Notes: generated by a model from the letters alone, not told the origin. 51,080 bases of DNA from Acidobacteriota bacterium (GCA_003224055.1 QHYE01000129.1:1-51080), one strand, 5' to 3'. Positions 1 through 8,760 are shown, counted from the first letter of the stretch. Numbers and translations are program-made.

Positions 1-198
1 GAGGACTTTGTGCTGGATTACTTGCCGCCGTACAGCCCCGAATTGAATCCGATTGAGCGGGTCTGGAAGCTGACGCGTCGTCAGTGCTTGCACAACCGAT
101 ACTTTCCTGTACTGGAGGAGGTCGTCGCTGTCGTCGAGACGCAGTTTGAAAACTGGCGTAACGGAAACGAAACCCTACGCTTATGCGCAATCACTTAA
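1..198 (+). CDS. IS630-family transposase, C-terminal fragment (runs off left edge)
   Basis: The window opens inside this reading frame, so only the last 65 residues are visible. They contain LPPYSPELNPIERVW, the signature around the final catalytic Glu of the DDE domain in IS630/Tc1-type transposases, followed by the usual short helical tail. The enzyme would cut and join the ends of its own insertion sequence. Whether the upstream part is intact cannot be seen. No convincing terminal inverted repeat was identified in the 120 bases that follow. Family assignment is firm; activity is unknown. Confidence 0.85.
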   Translation, partial: EDFVLDYLPPYSPELNPIERVWKLTRRQCLHNRYFPVLEEVVAVVETQFENWRNGNETLRLCAIT

Positions 199-264
199 GA
201 CGCTATGTTTAGAAACCCCCGAGGAGGCATGGCAGGCGACGAGCACAGTTTCCGCTCCCTGGTG

Positions 265-284
265 GCACAGGCTTCAGCCTGTGC
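265..284. repeat. Short perfect palindrome (REP-like)
   Basis: Nine-base arms GCACAGGCT and AGCCTGTGC enclose a two-base loop. It lies between the transposase and the convergent methyltransferase gene. It has the same architecture as palindromes at 50714-50729 and, with a longer loop, 22140-22163. There is no T-run, so it is more likely an interspersed palindromic repeat than a terminator. Confidence 0.6.
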
Positions 285-317
285 TAACCACAACTCAACT
301 GCCATTCCGCAAGGACT

Positions 318-1445
318 CTAAATCCGCGGCTCAATCCCTGACAAACCGGTGAGCCGTGCCCCAGACGCTCCCTTTTGCTGGATGAGCACTTGGAACCGTT
401 CTCCCATCCCTTCGGGGTGGATCAGCGTCTTGAGTTGCAGCCGCGCTTTTGTGCCCTCGGCCTCACCTTGTCCTTCATCGTACAAGTCTGCAAATTCATT
501 TCCCTGCCCGAGCGCCAGCAGAAATGCCGTCTGCGATGTGAGCCCGGAAGTCTGCAGCCCGGATCGCTTGCCCCAAGTTTCGAGCGCGGTGAAATTGACG
601 TGCGCGGTCAGGTCTTGCTGACCGGGCGAAGCATAATAATTCTCTGTCGCGCGATGATCCTGGTACGCGAGGAGCGTACCGCGCATGTGATGGTGGTCGA
701 AGAGTTCCGCGGCGCGATGACCGTAGTCGATCGTGAGAACGTATCCGCGCTCGAGACGGCGCGCGACTTCCGTGATCCAGTCGCAGGCCTCGAGTCCCGA
801 TTCGGCTTGCTGGCCATCGCAAAGAGTAATTTCCTGCGCCGCAAAGTATTCAGTGATGGCGCAAGTGGACAGTTCCGCGATGTGATCCGCAAATCGCCCG
901 TCCGCAAACCCAACGAAGATTTCCTTGGGCGCGCCGCCTAGCAGGACCACGCGGTGCACCGGCAGCGCGTCAACCAACTCATTGGAGAAAAAACAGCCGG
1001 CGGAAACGTGGAGCGGGATCTCGGCGGAAACGATCGCATGTCCCGCCTCGGCGTGCCGCTTCAGGCATCCTGCAGTCTGTTCGCGGCGTGAAGCAGATCG
1101 CTCCACGGCCACGTAGTCTAGCGCCCGGTAAAAATCGGAAAGTTTTGAAGCGCTGAAATCGAGAATGTGGGACGCGAGCCGTCCAACACCGGCGCCGGCT
1201 TCGACGAGAGTGAATTTCTCTGGCCGGCCAAGGTTTTCCCACATCTCCGCGAACTGCCGGGCGAGCAGTCGTCCAAAGATAGGGTGGAGGTCGACGCTCG
1301 TGTAGTAGTCGGCAAAACGTTTGGCTTCCGCTTTGCTGTAGTACCCGTGAGTTGGGTGGTAGAGGCATTCGCGCATGTAGTCGGCGAATGTGAGCGGGCC
1401 GTAGCGCCGAATCCGGTCGGCGAGCAATTCCGCGAGCGGCGTCAC
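318..1445 (-). CDS. SAM-dependent methyltransferase, MidA/DUF185 family
   Basis: A 375-residue class I methyltransferase of the MidA (NDUFAF7-like, DUF185) family. The N-terminus PLTFADYMRECLYHPTHGYYS is the family hallmark, and the SAM-binding glycine motif VEAGAGVGRLA follows at about residue 85. Mitochondrial members methylate an arginine of a complex I subunit; the bacterial substrate is not established. I chose the GTG at 1445 because it overlaps the stop of the upstream macro-domain gene (GTGA), indicating translational coupling, and it starts just before the conserved domain. It is the last gene of a tight minus-strand run. The family call is strong; the target is unknown. Confidence 0.85.
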   Translation of the reverse strand: MTPLAELLADRIRRYGPLTFADYMRECLYHPTHGYYSKAEAKRFADYYTSVDLHPIFGRLLARQFAEMWENLGRPEKFTLVEAGAGVGRLASHILDFSASKLSDFYRALDYVAVERSASRREQTAGCLKRHAEAGHAIVSAEIPLHVSAGCFFSNELVDALPVHRVVLLGGAPKEIFVGFADGRFADHIAELSTCAITEYFAAQEITLCDGQQAESGLEACDWITEVARRLERGYVLTIDYGHRAAELFDHHHMRGTLLAYQDHRATENYYASPGQQDLTAHVNFTALETWGKRSGLQTSGLTSQTAFLLALGQGNEFADLYDEGQGEAEGTKARLQLKTLIHPEGMGERFQVLIQQKGASGARLTGLSGIEPRI

Positions 1446-1999
1446 GCGCCTTTCGCTCCCGCGGCGTCCGAGACGGGCTCCGCCAGGATCTTGTTCCACA
1501 CGCGCTTGAAGATTCCTTCCGCGGCTTCATCGAAAAGCACGAAATAAACCGTTTCGATCGAAGTTTCGCCACGCAGGTGCTGCACTGCTTCTCGAACCAT
1601 AATCTCCGCGCATTCTTTCAGCGGGAACCCGGCGATGCCGGTGCCGACAGCAGGAAATGCGATGGATTTGAGGCCGCGGTCATTGGCAATTCTTAAGGAG
1701 TGCGCTGTGGAATTCCGCAGACTGCTGGCGCTGGTTTTTCCGCCGAGTTGCATGCTGGCCGCATGAATCACGAAGCGTGCCTTCAGTTTTCCACCGGTGG
1801 TGATGGCCGCGTAGCCGACAGGAATACTGCCGATGGCGTCGCACTCGCGCTGAATCTGTTCGCCGCCTTTGCGGCGAATCGCTCCGGCTACGCCCGCACC
1901 GAGAACCAAATCGTTGTTTGCGGCATTGACGATGGCGTCCGTGTCCATCTCGGTCAGGTCGCCCTGCCGAATGACGATTCTTTCTGCCAACGGTTTCAT
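1442..1999 (-). CDS. Macro-domain protein (ADP-ribose / O-acetyl-ADP-ribose hydrolase type)
   Basis: A 185-residue stand-alone macro domain. The residues DAIVNAANNDL near position 21 followed by GAGVAGAIRRKGG form the ADP-ribose binding loops, and FPAVGTGIAGFP near position 115 is the second conserved loop. Known relatives bind ADP-ribose and often deacetylate O-acetyl-ADP-ribose or remove ADP-ribose from proteins; which applies here is not decided by sequence. The ATG at 1999 was chosen over longer in-frame extensions because the domain begins ten residues later and the extension is low-complexity. Its stop overlaps the methyltransferase start by four bases, and it lies 28 bases after the dehydrogenase gene. 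Confidence 0.88.
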   Translation of the reverse strand: MKPLAERIVIRQGDLTEMDTDAIVNAANNDLVLGAGVAGAIRRKGGEQIQRECDAIGSIPVGYAAITTGGKLKARFVIHAASMQLGGKTSASSLRNSTAHSLRIANDRGLKSIAFPAVGTGIAGFPLKECAEIMVREAVQHLRGETSIETVYFVLFDEAAEGIFKRVWNKILAEPVSDAAGAKGA

Positions 2000-2027
2000 G
2001 AGGGATTCTCTTCGTTCTCCGGGCCGG

Positions 2028-2906
2028 CTAGGCCTTTTTCTCAGCGGCGGATTGCTGTGAGTAATCGTAGACGCCGCGGCCCGTTTTGCGGCCCAGGCGT
2101 CCTTCCTGCACGTACTGGCGCAGCAAGGAATTGGGACGATACTTCTCGCCGAGCGTGCGATGCAAATACTCAAGAATATTGAGCCGCACGTCGAGACCTA
2201 CGAGATCCACCAGCTCGAACGGACCCATGGGGTGATTGAGGCCGAGTTTCAGCGCTTTGTCGATGTCCTCCGGGGACGCGACGCCAGCTTCGAGCATGTT
2301 GAAGGCTTCGTTGCCGATGAGCGCGTTGATGCGCGTGGTGATGAATCCGGGAGCCTCGTTGACGATGACAACTTCTTTTCCCATCCGGCCCGCAACTTCG
2401 CGGCACGCCGCAACCGTTGCATCGGATGTATGCGGCGTCCGCACGAGTTCGATGAGTTTCATTTTCGGAACCGGGTTGAAAAAGTGCATGCCGATGCAGC
2501 GATCGCGTGAAACCGTGACGTCCGTAAAATCTGTGATCGAAAGAGATGAAGTATTACTTGCAAAAATAGTGCCGGTTTTCGCGAACTTGTCGAAAATAGT
2601 GAAGAGCTCGAGTTTCATCTCCAGTTCTTCCGGAACCGCTTCGATGATGAGATCGGCGTCGCGTATCGCCTCCTCGACGTTACTCGCAGTGCTGATCAGT
2701 GAAAGAGCCTTGTCGCGTACGCTGGCTTCGACTTTCCCCTTCGCAACTCCTTCATCAAAAGATTGCCGGATCCAAGCGACCGCCTGTTCAAGCATGGGAC
2801 GCGAAATATCTTCGAGGACCGTGTTGTAGCGCCCGAAAGCCGCGGCATGCGCGATCCCCCGCCCCATCGTCCCCGCACCAATCACCGCAATCGTCTTCAC
2901 GCTCAT
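2028..2906 (-). CDS. 3-hydroxyacyl-CoA (3-hydroxybutyryl-CoA) dehydrogenase
   Basis: This 292-residue NAD-dependent enzyme oxidises 3-hydroxyacyl-CoA to 3-oxoacyl-CoA, or runs in reverse in butyrate-type pathways. The N-terminal Rossmann motif is VIGAGTMGRGIAHAAA. The segment DLIIEAVPEELEMK, then SNTSSLSIT and GMHFFNPVPKMKLIE (with the catalytic His), and GFITTRINALIGNEA, are in family order. Length matches single-domain HbdA/FadB2-type proteins. The ATG at 2906 is preceded by GGAG about eight bases away; a longer in-frame start lacks support. It sits with two enoyl-CoA hydratases, so a role in acyl-CoA degradation is likely, but no thiolase or acyl-CoA dehydrogenase is in the window. Confidence 0.92.
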   Translation of the reverse strand: MSVKTIAVIGAGTMGRGIAHAAAFGRYNTVLEDISRPMLEQAVAWIRQSFDEGVAKGKVEASVRDKALSLISTASNVEEAIRDADLIIEAVPEELEMKLELFTIFDKFAKTGTIFASNTSSLSITDFTDVTVSRDRCIGMHFFNPVPKMKLIELVRTPHTSDATVAACREVAGRMGKEVVIVNEAPGFITTRINALIGNEAFNMLEAGVASPEDIDKALKLGLNHPMGPFELVDLVGLDVRLNILEYLHRTLGEKYRPNSLLRQYVQEGRLGRKTGRGVYDYSQQSAAEKKA

Positions 2907-2937
2907 GCAAAGATCTCCGGTCCCCAGAGGCACTTTT

Positions 2938-3261
2938 TCAATATCGCGGAACGTTTGGATCGACCTCGAGCGACCAGCGCTCGATCCCGCCCGCCAGCGA
3001 CTTGGCTTTTTCAATTCCCTGAAACCGCAGCCACGCTGCCGCGTCCAGACTGCGCATGCCGTGATGGCAGTAGCAGATCACTTCGTCCACATCGGGAAGC
3101 GTCTGCAAACTCGCGGCCAGCGAGCCCAACGGAATCAGTGTTGCGCCCTCGATTTTGCAGACCTGGTGCTCCCAGGGCTCGCGCACATCAATGAGAACCA
3201 ATTTTTCGCCGCGGTCCAGCCGCGCCTTCACGTCCGCCGGTGTAATCTCCAATTCATCCAT
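2938..3261 (-). CDS. Rhodanese-like domain protein
   Basis: A 107-residue single rhodanese domain. It shows LVLIDVREPWEHQVCKIEGATLIPLG at the front, the active-site loop CYCHHGMRS with the catalytic Cys near residue 66, and GGIERW at the end. Such proteins transfer sulfane sulfur to acceptors such as cyanide or thiols, or serve as sulfur carriers. The ATG directly abuts the TAA of the upstream enoyl-CoA hydratase. Its place inside an acyl-CoA gene run suggests co-transcription but not a specific job. Confidence 0.9.
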   Translation of the reverse strand: MDELEITPADVKARLDRGEKLVLIDVREPWEHQVCKIEGATLIPLGSLAASLQTLPDVDEVICYCHHGMRSLDAAAWLRFQGIEKAKSLAGGIERWSLEVDPNVPRY

Positions 3262-4032
3262 TTAGTTTGCCTTCCAAACTGGTTTGCGCTTTTCCAGAAA
3301 AGCGCGAATGCCTTCCTGCGCGTCATGCGTCTTCATCAGCACTGATAAGTATACGCGTTCCACTTCTTCGAGTTGCTTCGCGAATTCAGCGGAGTGGAGG
3401 TTCCAGAAGGTTTTGCGCGTTAGCTGAAGGACGCTGGGGCTCAACGCGCGCAATTCTTCAAGCAATTTGCCAACGGCGTCGCGGAGTTCCGAATCTGGAA
3501 CGACGCGCGTAACCAAGCCGAAACGCTGTGCCTCTGCGGCGCCGATTTGGCGCCCGGTGAGGATGAGATCGGCGGCGGCGCGCATGCCGATCAGGTGAGG
3601 TAAAGTCACCATCGCAACGGGAGGAAAACAACCCAGCTTGATTTCCGGCTGGCCGAACTGCGCGGATTCGGTGGCAATTACAAAATCGCAAAAAGTTGCA
3701 AGCTCCATTCCGCCACCGAGACAGAATCCGTGCACGGCGGCGATTTTCACGCAATCGGCTTTCGAAAGCCGGCGAAAAATGGCGTGGAATGCGGAGAGCA
3801 TTTTGCCGACGCGTTCGGAAGTGTGATCCGCGATTTCCGCGCCGGCGGAGAAAGCTTTGGGGCCCGCGCCCTGAAAGACCACGAAATCCGATTCCGGGAG
3901 AGCGCGTTGCAGCGCCGCATCCAGCGCTTCCATCATTCGAATGTCCAGAATGTTGAGCGGTGGCCGGTTAAGAGTAACCCACGCCGTGCGGCGTTCGATA
4001 CGAATCGAAATGGTTTCGCGGGAGTCGGTCAC
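3262..4032 (-). CDS. Enoyl-CoA hydratase/isomerase family protein, dienoyl-CoA hydratase-like
   Basis: A crotonase-fold protein of about 256 residues. RPPLNILDIRMMEALDAAL at the front, the oxyanion-hole region GAGPKAFSAGAEI and HGFCLGGGMELATFCDFVIA are typical of the superfamily. The segment FGQPEIKLGCFPPVAMVTLP recalls cyclohexa-1,5-dienecarbonyl-CoA hydratases (Dch/BamR) more than ordinary beta-oxidation hydratases, but that is from memory and untested. The start is uncertain: GTG at 4032 leaves 28 bases after the upstream gene, while a longer frame would overlap that gene by over 100 bases. No strong ribosome site was seen. Confidence 0.8.
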   Translation of the reverse strand: MTDSRETISIRIERRTAWVTLNRPPLNILDIRMMEALDAALQRALPESDFVVFQGAGPKAFSAGAEIADHTSERVGKMLSAFHAIFRRLSKADCVKIAAVHGFCLGGGMELATFCDFVIATESAQFGQPEIKLGCFPPVAMVTLPHLIGMRAAADLILTGRQIGAAEAQRFGLVTRVVPDSELRDAVGKLLEELRALSPSVLQLTRKTFWNLHSAEFAKQLEEVERVYLSVLMKTHDAQEGIRAFLEKRKPVWKAN

Positions 4033-4060
4033 AATTGTGGAAAAGCGCGAGTCAAAGAAT

Positions 4061-4876
4061 TTACTTGCCCTGAAATTTGGGAGGGCGCCGTTCGAAAAAC
4101 GCTCGAATCCCTTCCCTGCAATCCTCGGAGAGATAGCAACGAAGCTGTTCCTGAACTTCGTTGTCGAGAGCACGAGCGAGATCCTTCTCGCCTCTGGCGA
4201 AAAGCTCTTTCTTCACCGCGCGAATGGCCAGATACGGACCCTGCGCAATCTTCTGCGCCAGCGTTTTCACTTCCGATTCGAGCTGCGCGGCAGGAACGAC
4301 GTGATTGACAATCCCGATTGCGCGCGCGGTTTTCGCGTCAATCATGTCTCCAGTGTAGAAAAGCTCGGCGGCTTTCGCGGGGCCAACCAGTTGCGGCAGC
4401 AAATACGTTCCACCGAAATCGGGAAACAAGCCGACCTTGGCAAAGTTTTGGCCGAACGTCGCCTCTTCGGATGCGATTCGTATGTCCGCAGCGAGCGCGA
4501 CGTTCATACCGGCGCCTGCCGCGGCACCGTTTACCGCGGCAATGACGGGCTGCGGCATCGTGCGCATCTTCAGGACGATTTGCATGCCCGCGCGCAGCAG
4601 AGGCTCCAGTTCCTTGGTTGCTCCGGTCTCGCGGCCCTTGCCTAAAAGCGCGAGATCCCCTCCCGCGCAGAAGGCGCGGCCCGCCCCGGTGATCACCACC
4701 ACGCAAACCTCGGGGTCCGCCGCAATACGGCCAAGCGCTTCATCCATCGCTACGCCGAGCTCGTTATTGAGCGCGTTCATCCGGTCGGGGCGGTTCATCA
4801 CCAGAGTGACGACGCCGTCATGCTTCCCCTCGAGGAGGACGGGCGTTGATGGAGCAGCTTGGGGCGTATGGCTCAT
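4061..4876 (-). CDS. Enoyl-CoA hydratase/isomerase family protein, PaaG-like
   Basis: A 271-residue crotonase-fold enzyme. VVTLVMNRPDRMNALNNEL leads, followed by the oxyanion-hole segment GAGRAFCAGGDL, then NGAAAGAGMNVALAADIRIA and FAKVGLFPDFGGTYLLPQLVG. The aspartate in LFPDFGG at the acid/base region is typical of isomerase-type members such as PaaG, whereas classical hydratases carry Glu. It therefore may isomerise rather than hydrate its substrate. It ends with CREGIRAFFERRPPKFQGK, the usual family tail. It follows the glycosylase gene by 13 bases on the same strand, consistent with one transcript. Confidence 0.88.
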   Translation of the reverse strand: MSHTPQAAPSTPVLLEGKHDGVVTLVMNRPDRMNALNNELGVAMDEALGRIAADPEVCVVVITGAGRAFCAGGDLALLGKGRETGATKELEPLLRAGMQIVLKMRTMPQPVIAAVNGAAAGAGMNVALAADIRIASEEATFGQNFAKVGLFPDFGGTYLLPQLVGPAKAAELFYTGDMIDAKTARAIGIVNHVVPAAQLESEVKTLAQKIAQGPYLAIRAVKKELFARGEKDLARALDNEVQEQLRCYLSEDCREGIRAFFERRPPKFQGK

Positions 4877-4889
4877 GAATATTCCTGCG

Positions 4890-5420
4890 TCAATGTTTTG
4901 GCGCGATCCGCTCTTTTTCGATGCGCGCGATCAGTTGCGCAAGCTTTCGAAAATGCCGGAGTTTTTCGCTCCTGCCCTGGGCGTTCGCCCCGCTGGTGGA
5001 GGGCAGGACGTAGACTCGGGCGCCATAGAGCGATTCTTTCTGTATGCCGTATTTGCACTTGCGCTGGGAGAACTGTTCGTACGTGAGCTTCCCATTGAAG
5101 GCCACGACGTGCGGTGCAAATTCCTCGAGCTTCTGCGAAAGCACGATGCGGCCCTCGGCGAAATCTTCACGCTTCAGCTCTTCGATGCCCTTCGTCGGGC
5201 GCTTCACGAGATCGGTGAGTCCAATGCCGAATTCAATGACCCGCTTGTCATCGTGGTAATCGAAGGGCTCCGGGACCACACCGCCTGCATAGAGCATGGG
5301 CCAGAATTGATTCGCGCGGCCGGCGTAGTAGTGGCCTACGCGCACGGACGACTCGCTCGGATTGCAGCCGACGATTACGAGCTTCATGCCTTTGCGAAGA
5401 TGGTCCGGGAGTGTTCGCAT
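4890..5420 (-). CDS. mug: G/U mismatch-specific uracil/thymine-DNA glycosylase, Mug/TDG family
   Basis: A 176-residue member of the uracil-DNA glycosylase superfamily, which removes uracil or modified bases from mismatches and starts base excision repair. The first motif is IVGCNPSESSVRVGHYYAGRAN, where Mug/TDG proteins carry G-x-NP-[GS]. The second is LPSTSGANAQG, matching the family segment that probes the complementary strand. GIGLTDLVKRPT lies between them as in Mug. The catalytic Asn of TDG/Mug corresponds to the Asn in GCNPS. It is the first gene of the minus-strand run, with the divergent sigma factor beyond its start. Its pairing with acyl-CoA genes may be incidental. Confidence 0.88.
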   Translation of the reverse strand: MRTLPDHLRKGMKLVIVGCNPSESSVRVGHYYAGRANQFWPMLYAGGVVPEPFDYHDDKRVIEFGIGLTDLVKRPTKGIEELKREDFAEGRIVLSQKLEEFAPHVVAFNGKLTYEQFSQRKCKYGIQKESLYGARVYVLPSTSGANAQGRSEKLRHFRKLAQLIARIEKERIAPKH

Positions 5421-5753
5421 TACGCCAGCTTACTATGCCTTGGGGACGAAGTTTTTCCCCTCAAAAACTGTGCGCGCGATTCGACATCAGCAGCCAGGTC
5501 TGGCCGGCCGTTGCAAAACTATGGCGCCCACGTCCAAATCATTATGCCGCAACGACTTACGAAGGAAAAGTCTCGCCCCGTGCGCTGATGGGAAACCATC
5601 CGTCCGAAACTCTAGGTGGCCGTAAAACGGTTGTCAAGAGCTTGTGATTGCAGAATGAGCGTAACTTTTGTGGCTTTTTTGAATCCCAAGAGCAAGGCGT
5701 ACATCCAAACAAGGGTACTTCAGAGAGGTGTTTCGTTGCTCTGTGTTACCTTA

Positions 5754-6425
5754 ATGGATGGGAAAGCGAGGCGGTGGCCGGTCATCGGCCCCCTTCAACT
5801 CTTGAGCGCGACAAACCCTCACCGATTACCCTCCGGAATTGCCAAGGAGGATGAGCACCTGCTCGTGGCTGCCGCCAAGCGGGGCGATGCAGCTGCGTTC
5901 GAAGAGCTGGTCAACCGCTACGAGCGGAAGATTTTCCGGCTGACGATGAACATCACCCGGAATCGCGAAGACGCCGAAGATGCCATGCAGGATGCTTTTC
6001 TCAAGTCCTACGCACATTTGAAGGACTTCCAGGAGGATTCGCGTTTCTATACCTGGCTGGTGCGCATCGCGGCGAACGAAGCATTGATGCGCTTGCGGAA
6101 GCGGCGGCCCAATCAGTTCTCGCTGGACGAGCCGATCGAAGGCGATGAAGATTTGATGCCGCGTGAGCTGGAGGACTGGGGGCCCAGCCCCGAGCAACGG
6201 TTCGCCCAAACCGAAATGCACGAAATTTTGTCCGACGTGATTGACAAGCTCGAACCCGATTTTCGCGTGGTTTTTGTGCTGCGCGACATCGAAGAACTTT
6301 CCACGGAAGAAACCGCCAAAACGCTTGGGATTTCCGTTCCGGCGGTAAAATCGCGGCTCCTGCGCGCGCGGCTCAAACTCCGGCACAAGCTGAATCGTTA
6401 TTTCAGGCAGGGTGATACAAATTGA
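5754..6425 (+). CDS. ECF-type RNA polymerase sigma factor (RpoE-like)
   Basis: About 223 residues with the two-domain ECF architecture. Region 2 reads GDAAAFEELVNRYERKIFRL then NREDAEDAMQDAFLKSYAHL and FYTWLVRIAANEALMRLRKRR. Region 4 is LEPDFRVVFVLRDIEELSTEETAKTLGISVPAVKSRLLRARLKLR. It would direct RNA polymerase to a small stress-type regulon and be held by the anti-sigma factor encoded next. The N-terminus is uncertain: ATG 5754 gives a normal length, while in-frame starts at 5655 and 5616 would add residues without recognisable homology. The gene stop overlaps the anti-sigma start. Confidence 0.9.
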   Translation: MDGKARRWPVIGPLQLLSATNPHRLPSGIAKEDEHLLVAAAKRGDAAAFEELVNRYERKIFRLTMNITRNREDAEDAMQDAFLKSYAHLKDFQEDSRFYTWLVRIAANEALMRLRKRRPNQFSLDEPIEGDEDLMPRELEDWGPSPEQRFAQTEMHEILSDVIDKLEPDFRVVFVLRDIEELSTEETAKTLGISVPAVKSRLLRARLKLRHKLNRYFRQGDTN

Positions 6426-6661
6426 ATTGCAAGAGCGTCATTCGCGAGATTTCGAACTTTATCGATGGCGCACTCGAGCCAGCGGAAAAGCAGGATCTGG
6501 AGCGGCACTTGGAGCATTGCGGAGATTGCAAGATAGTGGTGGATCAGACGAGGCTGACGATAGATGTTTTTTGTGACTCGGAACCTGTCGAACTTCCCAG
6601 CGACGTGAGATCGCGGTTGCACGAGGCCCTGCGCCGCAAAATCACCGAAAAAACACGATAG
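6422..6661 (+). CDS. Zinc-finger anti-sigma factor (zf-HC2), cytoplasmic type
   Basis: A 79-residue protein with the HxxxCxxC zinc-binding motif (HLEHCGDC near residues 29-36) of anti-sigma factors. It begins with MNCKSVIREISNFIDGAL, typical of the family, so TTG at 6422 is very likely the true start. That TTG overlaps the sigma stop (TTGA), implying coupled translation and near-equal amounts of both proteins. There is no transmembrane segment, so it should be a soluble, possibly redox- or zinc-responsive regulator rather than a membrane-tethered one. Confidence 0.85.
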   Translation: MNCKSVIREISNFIDGALEPAEKQDLERHLEHCGDCKIVVDQTRLTIDVFCDSEPVELPSDVRSRLHEALRRKITEKTR

Positions 6662-6699
6662 CATTCAGAAACTACCTACCGGGCGCTTGAGATGTCGGT

Positions 6700-7656
6700 T
6701 CAGAGCGGCAATTCCCTTCCCAGTTTTTTCTCCCGCGCCAAGGCATACACTTTCATCGCCACGGCCAGATCCCACGACGCAATTCCGTTGGATTTGAAGA
6801 GCGTCACTTCGGCATCGCTGGTCCTGCCGCTGGTTTTCCCGGCGACTACATCGGAAAGTTTTTTGACGCCGGTCCAGCAGATTTCATCGCCGTGAAACGC
6901 AATGATGAGGTCGCCCGCTTCCTGGCGCGACTGCTCGACGGAATCGACTACGATGACGTCGGCGCTGGCCACCGCTTCGTCATCAAGTTCGCGCTTGTGC
7001 GCATGGTTAGCGCCAATAGCGTTGATGTGGACACCCGGCGTCAGGTCCGCACCGCTCAGGACGGGCTGCGAAGCAGTAGTTGCGGTCGACACAATGTCCG
7101 CGCCACGAGCCGCTTCCCCGGCGGAGGCAGACGGAAGCACGGGAATCCCGAGCCGCTCGGACATCTCTTTGCAAAACTTCTCGCGCCTGGCTGCGTCGCG
7201 GCCGTAGGCTCGCGCCGATTTGAGCTTTCGAACAGCGGCCACCGCTTCGAGCTGAGTTCTTGCCTGTCCACCCGTGCCGATGATGGCGGCGATGCGAGCT
7301 TCTTTGCGGGCCAGATATTTGGTAGCCACGCCGGAGGCTGCGCCCGTGCGCAATTGGCCCATATAATCGGCTTCGATCAAAGCGAGCAGGTCACCCGTGG
7401 CCATTTCGTAGAGCGGAACAAGGAAGCAAAGTTTGCCACGGACGTAAGTGTATTGCTTCATGGCGATGAAGCCGCGCGAGTAATCGGCCGCGGCCATGTA
7501 ATGGAAAAAGCCTCCGCCTGGCAGTTCGAATCGCCGGCGCGGATGCACTACGACTTCGTCCAAGGCCTGTTTGCGCGAGACCTCCTCGACCACCTCAATG
7601 GCCAGCGGCATGTTTAGAACTTCACGTACCTCGGCTTCGCTGATATGCAGCGCCAT
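6700..7656 (-). CDS. Ornithine cyclodeaminase / mu-crystallin family protein
   Basis: A 318-residue member of the OCD/mu-crystallin family, NAD(P)-dependent enzymes that include ornithine cyclodeaminase, alanine dehydrogenase and imine reductases. Visible are the central Rossmann motif [15 protein letters not shown] near residue 120, [10 protein letters not shown] in the substrate half, [22 protein letters not shown] and [16 protein letters not shown]. The substrate cannot be read from sequence. ATG 7656 is preceded by GGAGAG at good spacing; a GTG start eight residues earlier is less likely. It is convergent with the anti-sigma gene and 33 bases downstream of the SH3b gene on the same strand. 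Confidence 0.87.
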   Translation of the reverse strand: MALHISEAEVREVLNMPLAIEVVEEVSRKQALDEVVVHPRRRFELPGGGFFHYMAAADYSRGFIAMKQYTYVRGKLCFLVPLYEMATGDLLALIEADYMGQLRTGAASGVATKYLARKEARIAAIIGTGGQARTQLEAVAAVRKLKSARAYGRDAARREKFCKEMSERLGIPVLPSASAGEAARGADIVSTATTASQPVLSGADLTPGVHINAIGANHAHKRELDDEAVASADVIVVDSVEQSRQEAGDLIIAFHGDEICWTGVKKLSDVVAGKTSGRTSDAEVTLFKSNGIASWDLAVAMKVYALAREKKLGRELPL

Positions 7657-7689
7657 CGTTTCGCTCTCCAACTTGTTCACTTACGGATT

Positions 7690-8760
7690 CTATTGCTTTG
7701 TTGTAGGCTTTGCAGTTCTCACAGAACTCCGTTTGGCAGTTGAATCATTGGCTTCGCGAACGCGTCGTACAACCGTCTGGTTCAACCGGTACACGCGCTC
7801 TTCCTTGATGTTATCCATCACGCGAAAACGGAACTCCGGTTCGCCCTTTGGCCCCTTGCCAACGCGCACGGGCAATTGGCCGCAGAGGTTATTTTCGATG
7901 AATGCCGTCTCGTAGCGGCTTTTCTTCGGATACCAGGTGTAGACGCGAAGCGCGCTGAAGTCACAAGCCTGGCCTTCGGGTCCGCGGGCCGCGGCGACGA
8001 GATATTGCGGCTTATCACCGGAGGGATCGCTGACGCGATTGAGTTCGAACCAGGCGAGAGGACGCAAGTTGGCAGAGGCGGCGCCTTCACGAACGGCATC
8101 CGGAAGGTCGAGTTCGATGAAACGCCCAATTACCCAGCCGGAGATCGGAACGGTTTGATCTCCAGGCTGCGTAGTCGTATTGGCCTCAGCCGCACGAGAA
8201 GCGTTTTCACCGGGCGGACGAGTGGCCAATCCGCGAACGAGAAACCAATCTTCCTTTTTCGTTTCCGCCGGCTCGCCGGAGGAATCTTTTTCCTCCATGC
8301 TTTGCACCCAATCGGCAGTGGCGCGGCCGACGATCTCAACGGGAACGCCGCGGCTAAAATGGTAGAGGCGCGGCGTCGCTCGTCCGGGTTCGACGTGAAG
8401 ATTTGTGGCCGTTTTGGTACGGCCGCGCGCCTGGACAGGCATCGTGCGAACCTGGTTCAGAAGTTTGACGCTGCGCTGCCACAACACCGGATCCATCAGA
8501 TTTCGGGCGTCCACCCAGCCGACAGCGCCGGCAGCGGTGCGGACTTCGACGTTGTCATTGCGGCGAGCGATTATGGAGACGCGATCGCCATAGTGCAGCA
8601 TCCCGAGCGGCTCGCGCACCTGCGCGACTCTGCCCCAGAGAGTCACGCTCCGCTCGCTGACGAAGGCTTCGCCCAGCGTTTCGTGCTTCGGCCGGAACCA
8701 CCAGGCAAAGAAGCCCACGAGGCAAAGCAAAGGCACGGCAATGAGGAGTTTTCTCTTCAT
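7690..8760 (-). CDS. Membrane-anchored or exported bacterial SH3-domain protein
   Basis: 356 residues starting with a lysine/arginine-flanked hydrophobic segment (KRKLLIAVPLLCLVGFFAWWF), a signal anchor or signal peptide. SH3b-like modules follow: one near residues 35-90 (LWGRVAQVREPLG, then VGWVDARNLM) and a second near 115-210, interrupted by a low-complexity acidic insert. Such modules bind peptidoglycan or partner proteins outside the inner membrane. The C-terminal half (residues 230-330) has no domain I recognise. The tail is basic and Ser/Thr-rich. No enzymatic motif is visible. Confidence 0.65.
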   Translation of the reverse strand: MKRKLLIAVPLLCLVGFFAWWFRPKHETLGEAFVSERSVTLWGRVAQVREPLGMLHYGDRVSIIARRNDNVEVRTAAGAVGWVDARNLMDPVLWQRSVKLLNQVRTMPVQARGRTKTATNLHVEPGRATPRLYHFSRGVPVEIVGRATADWVQSMEEKDSSGEPAETKKEDWFLVRGLATRPPGENASRAAEANTTTQPGDQTVPISGWVIGRFIELDLPDAVREGAASANLRPLAWFELNRVSDPSGDKPQYLVAAARGPEGQACDFSALRVYTWYPKKSRYETAFIENNLCGQLPVRVGKGPKGEPEFRFRVMDNIKEERVYRLNQTVVRRVREANDSTAKRSSVRTAKPTTKQ

